Source of the DNA: Owenia fusiformis
Lineage: Eukaryota > Annelida > Polychaeta > Sabellida > Oweniidae
DNA length: 64,000 bases
Assembly (NCBI GenBank): GCA_903813345.2
Contig: CAIIXF020000001.1
Coordinates: 19,423,915 to 19,487,914 of the forward strand
Reading direction: 5' to 3'
Shown: piece after piece, positions 23,201 through 32,558 of the stretch
Numbering within the stretch: the stretch's first letter is position 1
How the letters are laid out: each line of letters starts with the position of its first letter
The notes under the pieces: model-generated
Seen by the model: only the letters and a program-made list of their open reading frames with translations
Databases searched by the model: none
Told to the model about the DNA's origin: nothing
Made by a program: the position numbers and the translations under genes

Positions 23201-25404
23201 CTTCATCATTTACTACACACTCCTATTTGTTGCATTTTGTCTTAGTCAATTTTCTCAATTTTAAAATTGCATGCTCATTCAGTACATGTATTATTTAAAT
23301 GTGTATAACAAGCAAGAATATTATTTAAGATTCAGCATAACTTCCCAAGTTTTAAAATCACATGGACCTGACAGGTAAGTTTGGCATTTTTGTGTATTGC
23401 ATGGGCAGTTCCAAAAACTAACAAGAGGGCCCAAATTTCAAGTCTGAAGCGGCAAAAACTTGAAAATTTTCTTGATAATGTGGCTTAAAAATAAAAACAA
23501 GTGCTCCCGCTCCCCCCACACCCCTAATGCGCCAGTGTACTATTACTTTGAGGATTTATGTGGAGAATTTGACATGACCTTAACTTGACATGTCTTTTAA
23601 ATACTTGATGTACACGTGTGTTACTTGCCATGTTTTTTATACACAGATTTCTTATCACCTATAGATCTGAGACTGACTTGTTGTGAGGCTCACTTGACAG
23701 CCATCAGACTGGTGCTTTGTGATGTTATAGAGGGCGCCACAACAAAGGTCAAGGCCAAAGAACTGTTGATGCTACTAACTCAACATAAAGAATGGTGTCA
23801 CATAGCATTGCAGTGTGCCTTTATTGCATCTAAAAAGGTAAATTCACAAAGTGTGATAACAGTAGGAACAGTCACTTGTTAATCTGTTAAGTACTGTACA
23901 TGATTTTGTCGTGTCTTGGAAATTGTACATACTAGTATTGAATAGTCAAGCAGAGATTTGCATGATGGTTGGGTCAAAGATCACCTTGTCTCCCACCCCC
24001 TCAAATGTTTTAGTTTCCACTGTCTGACTAATGGTCCTAAGACTGACCATTGCATCTTTTTTTCATATTTTCATAATGAATGTATTGTTCATGTGTTCTG
24101 TAATGCCTAAATGTTGATCTATTATTCCAGGTCTCCCAGGACTGCACTTATATATTGTGTGTATTACACTGCTTACTGGGTGATGCTAGCAATGTAGCTA
24201 AATGTCAGGTATGCTTGTAATATGTTTTATCCCATGTGATAGTTAATAGACCATAAATGTTTACCTAAATGCAACTACTTTTAAACTTTATTTCAATCCA
24301 AATTGATTTTTGATTTTAAAAGGTAAAAATGCATAATTCCTGAGGTTCTAGATACATTTACACTGTACAAAAAGATATATTATGCCACTGTTGGGTCAAC
24401 AATAAAATGGCACATGCTGTATATTAATTGTATACCATCAACATCAGGTGTTTTTCATTCACAAAATAAGTTGAGCAGTTGAAAAGGTTTTCAATAAATC
24501 ACATACTGTTAATGCATTTTTCTTTAACTGAATTATATTTGAGGCAATAGTTTTTTCATTTATTTCATTTAGCCCCTTGCTTAGATCTAAGGAAATATGT
24601 CTTAATTTTATTATACATGTACATGTATAATATACTTAACATGATATGGAATTGAATTGGATTTTTGTTTAAGGAGTCAATAAATGACATAGTGCTGTCA
24701 CTGAGAGGCCTTATGTCCAAGTCATCCCTCACAATCCAAGATGTCAAACTAGCCATACAACCTGCGATAAACACTGCACTATCTCAAACTCCACTATCTC
24801 AAACGTCAGTATCATCTGGTCTGCTGCATACAACTTCTCCTCTTGTGAAAAATTGTACCACAGCTGGAGTAGAAAACGAGGTGGTTAGAATTACCAAGCA
24901 ACTAGTCATGGTGTTCATTGTGATGTCACAAAATGGAATCAATCTTATTGAGGACATATTCAAGGTATGTTGCGGTTTTGAAACAAAAATATTGGAGATC
25001 AGGATTCCTGTCATGAAATTATCAAAAATGCTGAGTTAAAAACATGTAAGATCCACTCATAAGTTCAGTACAGGAAATGTTTATCTGATGCAGGGGATCT
25101 GATGTATCAATGAATTCTTAAGACTAGCAAAATCATTAAATCACACCAAGAAACTTTGTTACAGTTACTAGTACTTAGAGATTGGCGTTTTCTTTTATTT
25201 CAGGTGCTGCAGATAGAAACTCCGAGAACGCAGTTGATTTCCCTGCTTGAAACACTAGAGCATCTGCAAACAGCACCAAGGCTCCGAAGGACAAACAATA
25301 AAACTAAAATTCAGCATCATTTACAACATTTATTAAATAGTATTGAAATGCCAGATTCGTGGCTGAGACAGAAAACAATTAATACAATGAAATATATGCA
25401 GTAA
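17269..25404 (+). CDS. FANCC: Fanconi anaemia group C protein homologue
   Basis: Component of the Fanconi anaemia core complex (with FANCE/FANCF), which promotes FANCD2-FANCI monoubiquitination in interstrand crosslink repair. Twelve coding exons: 17269-17334, 18377-18463, 18767-18949, 19298-19405, 20476-20725, 21186-21328, 22711-22866, 23102-23177, 23647-23837, 24131-24208, 24674-24964 and 25204-25404. All junctions are GT-AG and in phase, giving 609 residues (human 558). Recalled human FANCC aligns along the length: FKKYPSIGHFLGRLC with ERFPTIGQLLAKAC, AKLILWSNYLPHLERTLLEL with [20 protein letters not shown], and a terminal ETPRTQLISLLETL with ESPRSEKLARELLKEL. The protein is helical, without catalytic motifs, as expected. 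The ATG is chosen because VWLATSVEW lies close to the N terminus, as in the human protein. The extra length is mainly a Ser/Thr/Gln-rich insert in exon 11 and a longer C terminus. The donor of exon 8 (GTAGGT) is fixed by phase. Confidence 0.88.
17406..17794. repeat. inverted repeat with mismatch-free 118-bp arms (FANCC intron 1)
   Basis: The left arm, 17406-17523, begins AGTCCATTTCACTGCTTC. The right arm, 17677-17794, is its reverse complement with no mismatch or gap that I could find, ending GAAGCAGTGAAATGGACT. The 153-bp spacer shows no convincing gene. The arms could fold into a long hairpin in FANCC pre-mRNA. It may be a recently inserted foldback/MITE element; no coding capacity was seen. 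Confidence 0.85.
17800..18060 (+). repeat. degenerate minisatellite of 'ATTGGTCTGAATC' units
   Basis: Some 15 loosely tandem copies of a 12-18 bp phrase such as CATTGGTCTGGA, CATCCGAATCCC and ATGGTCCAATCCC fill this part of FANCC intron 1, immediately after the perfect inverted repeat. Units alternate between 'GGTCTGAAA' and 'ATCCGAATC' forms. Confidence 0.6.
18487..18648 (+). mobile_element. short palindromic MITE (GGCCYATAGCCAGG), copy 1
   Basis: A 160-bp element with inverted ends CAGGCCTATAGCCAG and CTGGCTATGGGCCTG, containing 'CCAGAGGGTTCAC' and 'AAAACCGCATGATTTTGAAAG'. Related copies lie at 39912-40088 and 62256-62437. It sits in FANCC intron 2. Confidence 0.75.
20300..20460 (+). repeat. 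simple repeat, TGTAT/TATTGTATTG
   Basis: An interrupted array of the pentamer/decamer (TGTAT, ATTGTATTGT) ends 15 bases before FANCC exon 5, replacing the usual polypyrimidine tract region. The acceptor itself is TCTATTAG. Confidence 0.85.
21653..22487. mobile_element. inverted-repeat element in FANCC intron 6
   Basis: The left end is CTTTAAAGTCCCCGTCTAAA and the right end AAACTTTACACGGGGCCTTTAAG-like; they are imperfect inverted copies of about 23 bp. The 835-bp body is very AT-rich, without an open reading frame. Probably a non-autonomous DNA element. Confidence 0.6.
22889..23033. mobile_element. degenerate pogo/Tigger-type MITE in FANCC intron 7
   Basis: It starts TCGTAAAACCTGTATAATC and shows 'AACACCTCTCAAATTGGAACACC', then ends ATTAGAAAGGGTTTGCTATA. 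This matches a shrunken copy of the family at 42136-42639. Confidence 0.6.
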
Positions 25405-25428
25405 GACAAGCTGTGAGGGAGGATTGGT

Positions 25429-26080
25429 TAATGATTTTTATGTTACCACCAGACGTGCTGACATATTGTTATGATCTCCAACTTTTTTGTGGATGGTATT
25501 CAACGTTTGGTGTTGCCGTTTGGTGGTTTGATTCATCGTTTGGCGTCTGCATAAATGTCAGGTGGTGACATTTAGCATGTTAATGCCTTGTTTCTTAAAT
25601 GAATACAGAATAAAACGGTTCCATAGACTTGATGCAAGATTATTTCATAGATCAATTTATTACTGGGCAAAATGTCTCCAGAATACACAAATACAACTAT
25701 TAGGTGCTATGGCTGAATGTTCAACTAATGTCTAACTAATCTCATTTTAGAATCTTCCTCTGTAGAAGAATAGCCAATATGCAGACTGACAGATCTCCTG
25801 CAGATTTTCTTTTACATGTTATTGGTCAGATTTAATATTAAATATAAAATACCCTTCCTCTCATCAAGTGTGTTGTCCGTTTTCTTGTGTTTGACTTTCA
25901 GGCGGCGTGGCAAAGAATTCCTCAGCTCTCTCTGTTATTTATTAACAAGGCATGTAACATGCAAAATGTCACTACCAAACGCCGAACAGCAACCATCAAA
26001 CGCCGTACATAGTCCACAGAAATGTTAGAGACTATTGCAATTTACCACTTCTTCAGGAGGTGACATAAAAACAATTTATT
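25429..26080. repeat. imperfect long inverted repeat downstream of FANCC
   Basis: The left arm (25429-25600: TTTTTATGTTACCACC ... CGTTTGGTGTTGCCGTTTGG ... AATGCCTTGTT) pairs with the right arm (25945-26080: AACAAGGCATG ... CAAACGCCG ... GGAGGTGACATAAAAAC). The arms are about 150 bp and diverged to perhaps 70-75%. The CGTTTGGCG wording recurs inside each arm. The left arm lies in the FANCC 3' untranslated region. Confidence 0.65.
25609..25614 (+). terminator. candidate FANCC polyadenylation signal
   Basis: AATAAA 205 bases after the FANCC stop codon, at the inner edge of the left arm of the inverted repeat. It is the first canonical signal downstream of the stop. Confidence 0.5.
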
Positions 26081-26357
26081 GTTAAAGTAGTCATTGGTGT
26101 TTTTGTTATGGCTATGGCTGTAAATTCATAAAGATGATTTTTTAATTCAAACTTTACATGTGTTAAATTTATAAAAACGATCAACTATCTTCTTCAATGC
26201 AATTAAAAAATCATATTTTGATATGTCATGGAAATGAGGATAAGGATCATCCTTTTGATTTGATTTCAAATATGTTTTTCGGAGTTTAAATAAATAAACA
26301 AAAACATTACAATAAACAAAAACAAGCCAAAACATGTAATATATGCAGATATTTCAA

Positions 26358-26363
26358 TTTTAT
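26358..26363 (-). terminator. candidate polyadenylation signal of the HSF-like gene
   Basis: AATAAA on the minus strand only 18 bases after the stop codon at 26381; another minus-strand candidate has not been found nearby. The 3' untranslated region would be unusually short. Confidence 0.4.
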
Positions 26364-26380
26364 TCATGGAATTGCATAAG

Positions 26381-29300
26381 TTAGGATTTGTACAGATTTA
26401 CCATTGGGATTTGCCTATTTATGTTATTGAGTACGTCCCTGACTATTGGATCTCTGTCATCACATTTAAATGACAGTGTATATTCTTTAACGGACGGTTT
26501 GAATCTATTGCTATTATTCAGCCCACTTTGGAAGAGCATGTATTTTTGACTAGATTTCATGTCCATTACCATATGTTTACAATTACGTTTAGATTTCGCT
26601 TTCATCTGTTTCTTTGTTTTGTAAAGATATTGATGCGTTTGGGATATGCTTTGATGGACAGCAAACACTGATTCGTTTGATGAATTGCTTCTGTTCACAA
26701 TAGGATAGCTGCCAACATCAGCTGTTGTTGGACATTGATTGTTGATATCATTGGTGTCTTCATTATCATCATCTCTGATTTCTATTAGAGGAATGCGAGG
26801 CAGGGTCATGTTTAATTCCTCAATATCAGCGTCAATCACATCAGTACTCTGGTCGTCTTTGATTTCTATAATCGGTATCACAGGTTGGGCTTGCTTGGAT
26901 TTCTCAAAATAGGTGTCAGTTACATGTAGACCTTGGTCGTCTTTGAGTTCCGTTATCGGTATGGTAGGTAGAACCAGCCCAGACTCGTCAATGGCATACT
27001 CAACTACAGGTACATCATGTATCCCATGTTCCTCTTTGATTTCTATGACATGGGTGGTAGGTAAGCTTGCAATATCAGGACGGACGTCTTCGTTATTGAT
27101 ATTTATTCTGACTTCATTATAACAGGCTGCAGAACCATCCTTTACAACTTTCTTTTGTTTCTGTTCCTCTAATGGAGTGAGCTTGCTCTTCTTTTCACCA
27201 TTATTTATATCACCACCAATGGTTTGTGTCTCCTTGTTGGCAACGTTATCAACAGTACCTACTGATGTGCTGGTCACATCAACTGCTACACCACTTGCAC
27301 GTCTATCAAGTCCCGTCGTCCTATTGAAGCACACGAGAGAAAGAATGGCGTATTAATTCGCGTAATTATTTAATTTTTCAAATTACAATCAACTTGATTG
27401 GGTATCGACCATTTGCATTTATAAATTAATAATATGTGAATACTGGGCCAGTATAAGTACTTACTGCTTCCAGCTGAATTTGTCGATATACAATTTGTTA
27501 TCAAGTCATATCAATTACATATTCTTATCAAATATTTCTCAATATAGACAGGTGAAATAAATAAATTAAAGAACGGGAACATTTACACCACCAGTTTGCA
27601 TGTTACCAGTTTGGCAGGGATCATATCGCAAAAGGTTAATGGCCCCTCCCATTGGACTATTCAGAAACACGTTTCAGTCGGGTTCCCATAAAAAGGTGAT
27701 TTATCCCAGGAAACGGTATAATATGATCCACCGGACTAAGTCGGCGTTTCAGTATATTTTTACAAGCCTGTTACTTTGAATCTTCCGGAAACATCGATTC
27801 AATACAATAATAATGTCATTCAGTGAATGTACCTGTTCAATTGCCTAGTTTTGCCAAAGTGTCTTCTCTTTAGTAACGCCAGTGCTTTAGCTAGTCTGCC
27901 TTTTTCGATTGCACTCATTTTTTCAGTTGTTTTCTTCCATTTTACCAACCATGCTTTTCTTTTTCGGCGGCTGTCCCTGCTATCTTTGTTAGATTCTCGC
28001 CCTGATTTGATTTGCGGTAATTCAGCCTTTGCTGCCTTTTCATCGCTAGTTGTCAAATTAAGTTGTTTGACAAGAGTTTCGTTCACTCTAGGCCGTGTTT
28101 CCAATGTCATATCTTGCATCTGTTTCATCACATTGAGTACTGATCTTGGTAGAGTACTACTTCTAGGGTATGATTTCCTTGTGTAGTATGGTTTTGCGCG
28201 CTGTTGTTTTTGCATTGATTGAATGGACTTCAGCGGCAACTTCTTAATTGACCCTCTCTGTAGTGGTCGCTGTATTACCTGATTTTGTCTCACTAACCTT
28301 GATTGTTGTGAAAACACGTTATTATTAGTATGTATATCAGGTATATATGGCATTGGTTGAACTGCCATTTGGGAAGGTTTTTGAGTTCCTTTACGTTTTG
28401 TGTTTGTGTGGATATGAGAACCTGGCTGAACCATTTGACTCGAACTTGTCCGTTGCAATTGACAATTCACCGGCAGTAGTGTCTGGTTCGTGGGATTCTT
28501 TTGAGGTTGTAACAAGAGTTGGTTTTTCATAATTTGAACTGTACTGGTTGCCTGCATATTCATCTGCTGATTTAATCGGATCAACCATGGTATTGTTTGC
28601 ATCATTGGCCTTGTTAGTTGAATCGATGGTTGCAGTACTGTTCCTGCTTGTTGAACTGGTTGAATTGACTGAATTGGTATTGGATTCCCGTTTAACTGGC
28701 TAGTTGGCTCACTCTTTGGGACTATATTTAAGATTGGTTGTTGCATATCATGCTGTCTCATTCTCTGGTTTTGTTGTATCGTTTGGGTATTTGTATGTTG
28801 AAGTCCGGGCTGTTTCAATTGGAATTTGCATACACAATGAAGTGGTCGATACAGCAAGGATTGACACGGGCATTGTCGAGCTGTATAGCCCCTGTATGCA
28901 CTGGAATCCATGTAAACCGACGGAACTTGAACGTAAGCTCTATTCCGAGACAGTGGACCAAATCCACTTGTTACATATTGGCCGCTCCTATTGTTCTGAG
29001 AATTACTTACATTAACGTGGTCCCCTCTTCGTAATGTGTTATCCTGGCGTGCTGCATTTTGATCACTAGATGATTCTGGATGTTCACGTTCCTTCTCTAA
29101 TTTATCACTTTCAGCTTCCAGTCTGTTCCCATTATTAGGCTCTGCCGTAGCTTTACATTTAATATCTCTCAGAGCTTTTTTATTCTCTTTTAGAAAACGT
29201 GGATGCCAATAAACGTAAAATCTTACGCTAGACGCGTCATCTTGCTCTTTAATCCAAATCTTTTGAAACCCATGTTCTTCAAGCTTTTCTATAAAATTTT

Positions 29301-29469
29301 CAAATTTATCATCGTCGCTAATATTATGCTTCGCTGATTCATTTTTGAAGACTTTTCTATCAATGACGATTGCTTTTCCAGTAGTATGCCATTGTACCGT
29401 GCTAATATCTCTCGATTTGACCAGTGACCACAAAAAATATGGAAAGCTCTTCTCAGCTCTTGGTCTCAT
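26381..29469 (-). CDS. HSF-type DNA-binding protein (HSF5/HSFY-like)
   Basis: Putative nuclear transcription factor. Two coding exons: 29469-27833 and 27320-26381, joined in phase 2 (AACAG|GTACAT donor, TTCAATAG|G acceptor), 858 residues. Residues about 9-105 form an HSF-type winged helix: FPYFLWSLVKS, VQWHTTGKAIVIDRKVF, ENFIEKLEEHGFQKIWI and FYVYWHPRFLKENKKAL. The long wing and 'YWHPRF' wording are nearer HSF5/HSFY than HSF1. The usual SFVRQLNMYGFRK helix reads NFIEKLEEHGFQK, so the base-contacting Arg is Glu. No leucine-zipper HR-A/B trimerisation region is seen. Residues about 230-420 are Gln/Pro-rich; residues 505-545 are basic. Exon 2 holds four spaced acidic/hydrophobic motifs (VIEIKEE, PITELKDD, IIEIKDD, LIEIRDDD). 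The frame is open upstream of 29469 to a stop near 29586 without an ATG, so the Met at 29469 is preferred. Confidence 0.8.
27321..27832 (-). other. intron of the HSF-like gene
   Basis: 512-bp GT-AG intron. A loose inverted pair (GAAACACGTTTCAGTCGGG near 27666 and ACTAAGTCGGCGTTTCAG near 27734) suggests a small decayed foldback element. Nothing else is seen. Confidence 0.5.
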
Positions 29470-29581
29470 GATTTTATTCCAGATTTTTGTGTTTACTTTA
29501 ATTTGTTTCGTTTTTATACTCAAACTTCGCGTACCCTTGGAAACATCTGATGTTTCATTGGTGGATATCCAGGAGTCTTTA

Positions 29582-29622
29582 TGACGTCATTAACGATATA
29601 ATATAACAATGAAATGACGTCA
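29582..29622. promoter_or_regulatory. two CRE palindromes upstream of the HSF-like gene
   Basis: Perfect TGACGTCA sites occur at 29582-29589 and 29615-29622, 33 bp apart, with a near-match ATGATGTCAT at 29665. They lie 113-153 bp upstream of the chosen start codon. CREB/CREM/ATF factors bind TGACGTCA. That this is the promoter is inferred from position only. Confidence 0.55.
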
Positions 29623-30035
29623 TATATTGTTGTTATGGTTTGAAGAATACGTTATTTTCTCTATGATGTCATAAACGATCTAACATTCCAACACTTGTGT
29701 CACATTCTGTTGTCATGGATGAATAAGTAATGTTTTCTGTTTTAAATTTTGCATTTGTAGACAAGGATTTGTAGATATCATTTTGAGAATTATTTTGAAA
29801 ACTGGAATAGCTGAAAGTGAAGATGATTTTCAAGTCAATTAGTCTGTCGATTTGCTAAACCTTGTTCATACACATTTCATGTTCAGAGAATTAATCATTG
29901 GCTAAATTAAATATAATTGCAGAGGGAGACAATATGCTTAAACAATGCTTTCAATGAAATAACAATCATATTATTTAGTCTTCAATTATTTTTATAATTA
30001 CAATTAGACCAATAACATAGAGCTCGAGTATGAAG

Positions 30036-30359
30036 CAAATTGAGCGTGGCAGTTCAGCAGTTGAACGTGTGGGGTAAGGTACAACACGAGGATGGTGAGA
30101 TTTGAGCAATGTGATGTTTTCGCCGTTTCAGAAAGATCTGGTCCAGTTTCTAAATATTTTCATATATAAATGTCTGTTACAATATCCTAGACGGTAGACC
30201 TGTAGACTTGACAGTGAATTCCAGAGGTAAATCTACATCAACCAGTTAACTCCGAATGGAATATACGGTATTAAGTGCGGGTTTTACTGAGATAAATTCA
30301 AATTCCTTTTGGTACTGTACCTTACCCCGCGCGTTAATTGTCATGCTTAATTTGGTACA
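30036..30359. mobile_element. MITE with GGGGTAAGGTAC ends
   Basis: A left end reading CAAATTGAGCGTGGCAG then GTGTGGGGTAAGGTAC faces a right end reading GTACCTTACCCCGCGCG then TTGTCATGCTTAATTTG: an imperfect inverted pair of about 45 bp. The element is about 320 bp with no coding sequence. Confidence 0.6.
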
Positions 30360-30698
30360 GACCCTGTGAACAATAGAAAATTATTTATTTCTCGTCATCA
30401 CCATCGCCAATGTCAAAATATTCCAAACCCCGACTCTAACTAGACATTATGACCAACTTTTGACCGGCAACGAGCTCATGCAATGGCAGAATTACCCGTA
30501 ACGTCGACACATTACGATTACACCGTTATATTGAATATCATTCAAAAATTGATACATCTTTTTGACCACCCTGTAGTTATATTTGCCCAACTTATCAGCG
30601 TGATCAATGGATAAATAAACGACTGAAATACGATTTTCAATTTTTCGTATCATTCATATTTTATAGTACATTTGTTTTGTTTTTAAAATTAAACACTG

Positions 30699-31192
30699 TT
30701 GATTCACACGGTCACGAAAGATAAGGTAGACAGACTATATTGTCGCTTGCTTAGATTTATAGCTTATTTTCATCATACATCTGAGCTTTTTTACCCTCGG
30801 GTTAACTTGACGAACATTGCTATAAAAACAATACTGACGACAGTACGGTCTACTATCCTATCTGTTGCAGCAAAAAAAAGATGTGCAGTCGAACCAGAAA
30901 AATACATTTTTGTAATGTTACAAAATCAGATTGACAATATGCTGAATGTGCGTGGAAATTGTGGATCTCTGTAGCTGAAGGTTGAGTATCATGACGACAT
31001 AGATACTTGCAAAGGCTCCATCAGCATTAATCGTCAATATTACTGTCCTGCCTGGCGTGATATTGATGATAAAGAGGCATTCGAACTGCATGAACAAAAA
31101 TGGGGAGGAAAACGAGACACTTGCATAAATATGGAATCATTGTATCATTCGCTGTTGCTTTTCTTCTTTATGTTGAGGTCAGGCATATTATG
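30699..31192 (+). pseudogene. unidentified reading frame interrupted by one TAG, overlapping the next gene
   Basis: Frame open from about 30699 to a TAG at 30972-30974, then open again in the same frame to a TGA at 31190-31192. The second part reads like genuine protein (LKVEYHDDIDTCKGSISINR, then QYYCPAWRDIDDKEAFELHE) and overlaps the glycosyltransferase start (31100) in another frame. Either it is a decayed gene, or 30975 is an exon start (CTCTGTAG acceptor). I do not recognise the family. Confidence 0.3.
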
Positions 31193-32107
31193 AATCCAAA
31201 ACAACCAGACTCTCCTTCAGACACAGAGAAAGTAGAAAATAGGAAAAGATGGGAAAAATACACTCTTGATACCCATACTACTGAAGAACTAATAACAACT
31301 GCAAAGAAGGTTAACCAAAATGAGAACTTTGTGGCTCTTTGTGTGATCAACGGTGCATATCTGCCTTTCCTTCTAAGTTGGCTTTGCAATACGGCAAACA
31401 TGGATGTACACCGACACCTCCTGATTGTCATATCGGATGAAAACGCTGTCCAACAAGTCAGGTTCCTATGGCCAGACTTGTACGTTATGAGCATTACTAT
31501 CCCTGAAGAGAATCTCAACAAGAATTTAACATTTGGTGAAGCTGGATACTTGAGATATTTGTTAGTAAGAATTGAGATCATGTACACATTGATTAACAAT
31601 GACATCAATGTAGTTCTATTTGAAGCAGATGCAGTCTGGTTCAAGAACCCATTGGCACTAGTGACAAGTATGAATGAGTATGATATAATTGGTTCTACCA
31701 CTAATACACACCATCTAGCATTCGGATTTATGTTTCTGCGATCCAATAAAATTATGATAAAAATATTTGGAAGCCTCGTCCTAGAGATGAGATTTTTAAT
31801 TGTATCTTTACAAGACCGTGATGCCAAAGAGGACGTCCACATAATGGCATACGACCAAGACTACTTAGCCAAAAATTTGGAAAAACATGAACAGGACGTA
31901 CGCGTGAATTTATTAAATGAAACAATAGTAGCAGATGGTTTCTGGTATACTTCTAAATGGTATTTGCAGCTTGGAACTTATATTTTGAATAATAACGGAA
32001 TTAAGGGCAATGGTTTAAAGATAAAAAGAGCAAAAGAGAATGGACATTGGTTGATATTAGAGGACTACACTTGTAATTGGGACAAAATAAAAGCGATATG
32101 TCACTGA
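31100..32107 (+). CDS. nucleotide-diphospho-sugar transferase family protein (PF03407-like), type II membrane
   Basis: Single-exon gene, 335 residues, probably a Golgi glycosyltransferase. Residues 1-10 are basic and 12-27 form one hydrophobic anchor (IIVSFAVAFLLYVEV), giving type II topology. The luminal part has the PF03407 layout: NFVALCVINGAYLPFLLSWL (residues 76-95), HRHLLIVISDENAV (105-117), AGYLRYLLVRIEIM (148-161), then the metal/sugar-nucleotide region VVLFEADAVWFKNP (171-184), where a DxD-type motif is expected and EADAV is found, followed by DIIGS and FGFMFLRSNK. A late YDQDYLAKNL (about 252) also fits. The donor sugar and acceptor cannot be told. The start Met immediately precedes the anchor; there is no intron. 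Confidence 0.75.
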   Translation: MGRKTRHLHKYGIIVSFAVAFLLYVEVRHIMNPKQPDSPSDTEKVENRKRWEKYTLDTHTTEELITTAKKVNQNENFVALCVINGAYLPFLLSWLCNTANMDVHRHLLIVISDENAVQQVRFLWPDLYVMSITIPEENLNKNLTFGEAGYLRYLLVRIEIMYTLINNDINVVLFEADAVWFKNPLALVTSMNEYDIIGSTTNTHHLAFGFMFLRSNKIMIKIFGSLVLEMRFLIVSLQDRDAKEDVHIMAYDQDYLAKNLEKHEQDVRVNLLNETIVADGFWYTSKWYLQLGTYILNNNGIKGNGLKIKRAKENGHWLILEDYTCNWDKIKAICH

Positions 32108-32558
32108 GTATAGTCAGACGTCAGTCCGTGTTATTGTTTAGCATCATATCTAGCGTTTCTATATCAACATCTAGCAGATCATTTTTCTTTTTAAGACTAG
32201 AACCCTTTTTCTGTGTGAATCGTCCCAAATTGTTTCATATCACATAGGATCACGTCCACAACCCGTAAGAAATATGCCACCATTATAACCGACTAATCTT
32301 TTCTATTTTTTGTCATTATATACTTTTCTTTCAAAAACTACCTTTTCTCGGAAGCTAAGAGACAATTCTTAGGCCAGGAAAAAGCTCAATAAGTATATCC
32401 CAATGATAAGTGAGCTATATCTACTGATAGTGATAACACATTGATAGTTACTTAAATTACGTACTCGTTGCCATGTTCGTTATCTGCACTATCACCATTT
32501 GAATCATTCATTCAATTTCGAATTAGGGTACATCAGTTTCAACTTTCAATCCTGCAAG
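32108..32558. other. intergenic gap between glycosyltransferase and secreted inhibitor gene
   Basis: About 450 bp with no recognised repeat or gene. It must include the 3' end of the glycosyltransferase transcript and the promoter of the next gene; no canonical AATAAA or clear TATA element is assigned. Confidence 0.4.

Noticed and set aside
29470-29523. Start of the HSF-like gene further upstream, at a TTG at 29523
   Set aside because: Animal genes start almost always at ATG; the first ATG in this frame is at 29469, and the domain begins eight residues later.
31168-31842. 224-codon minus-strand frame
   Set aside because: Shadow of the glycosyltransferase, which shows the family motifs on the plus strand.
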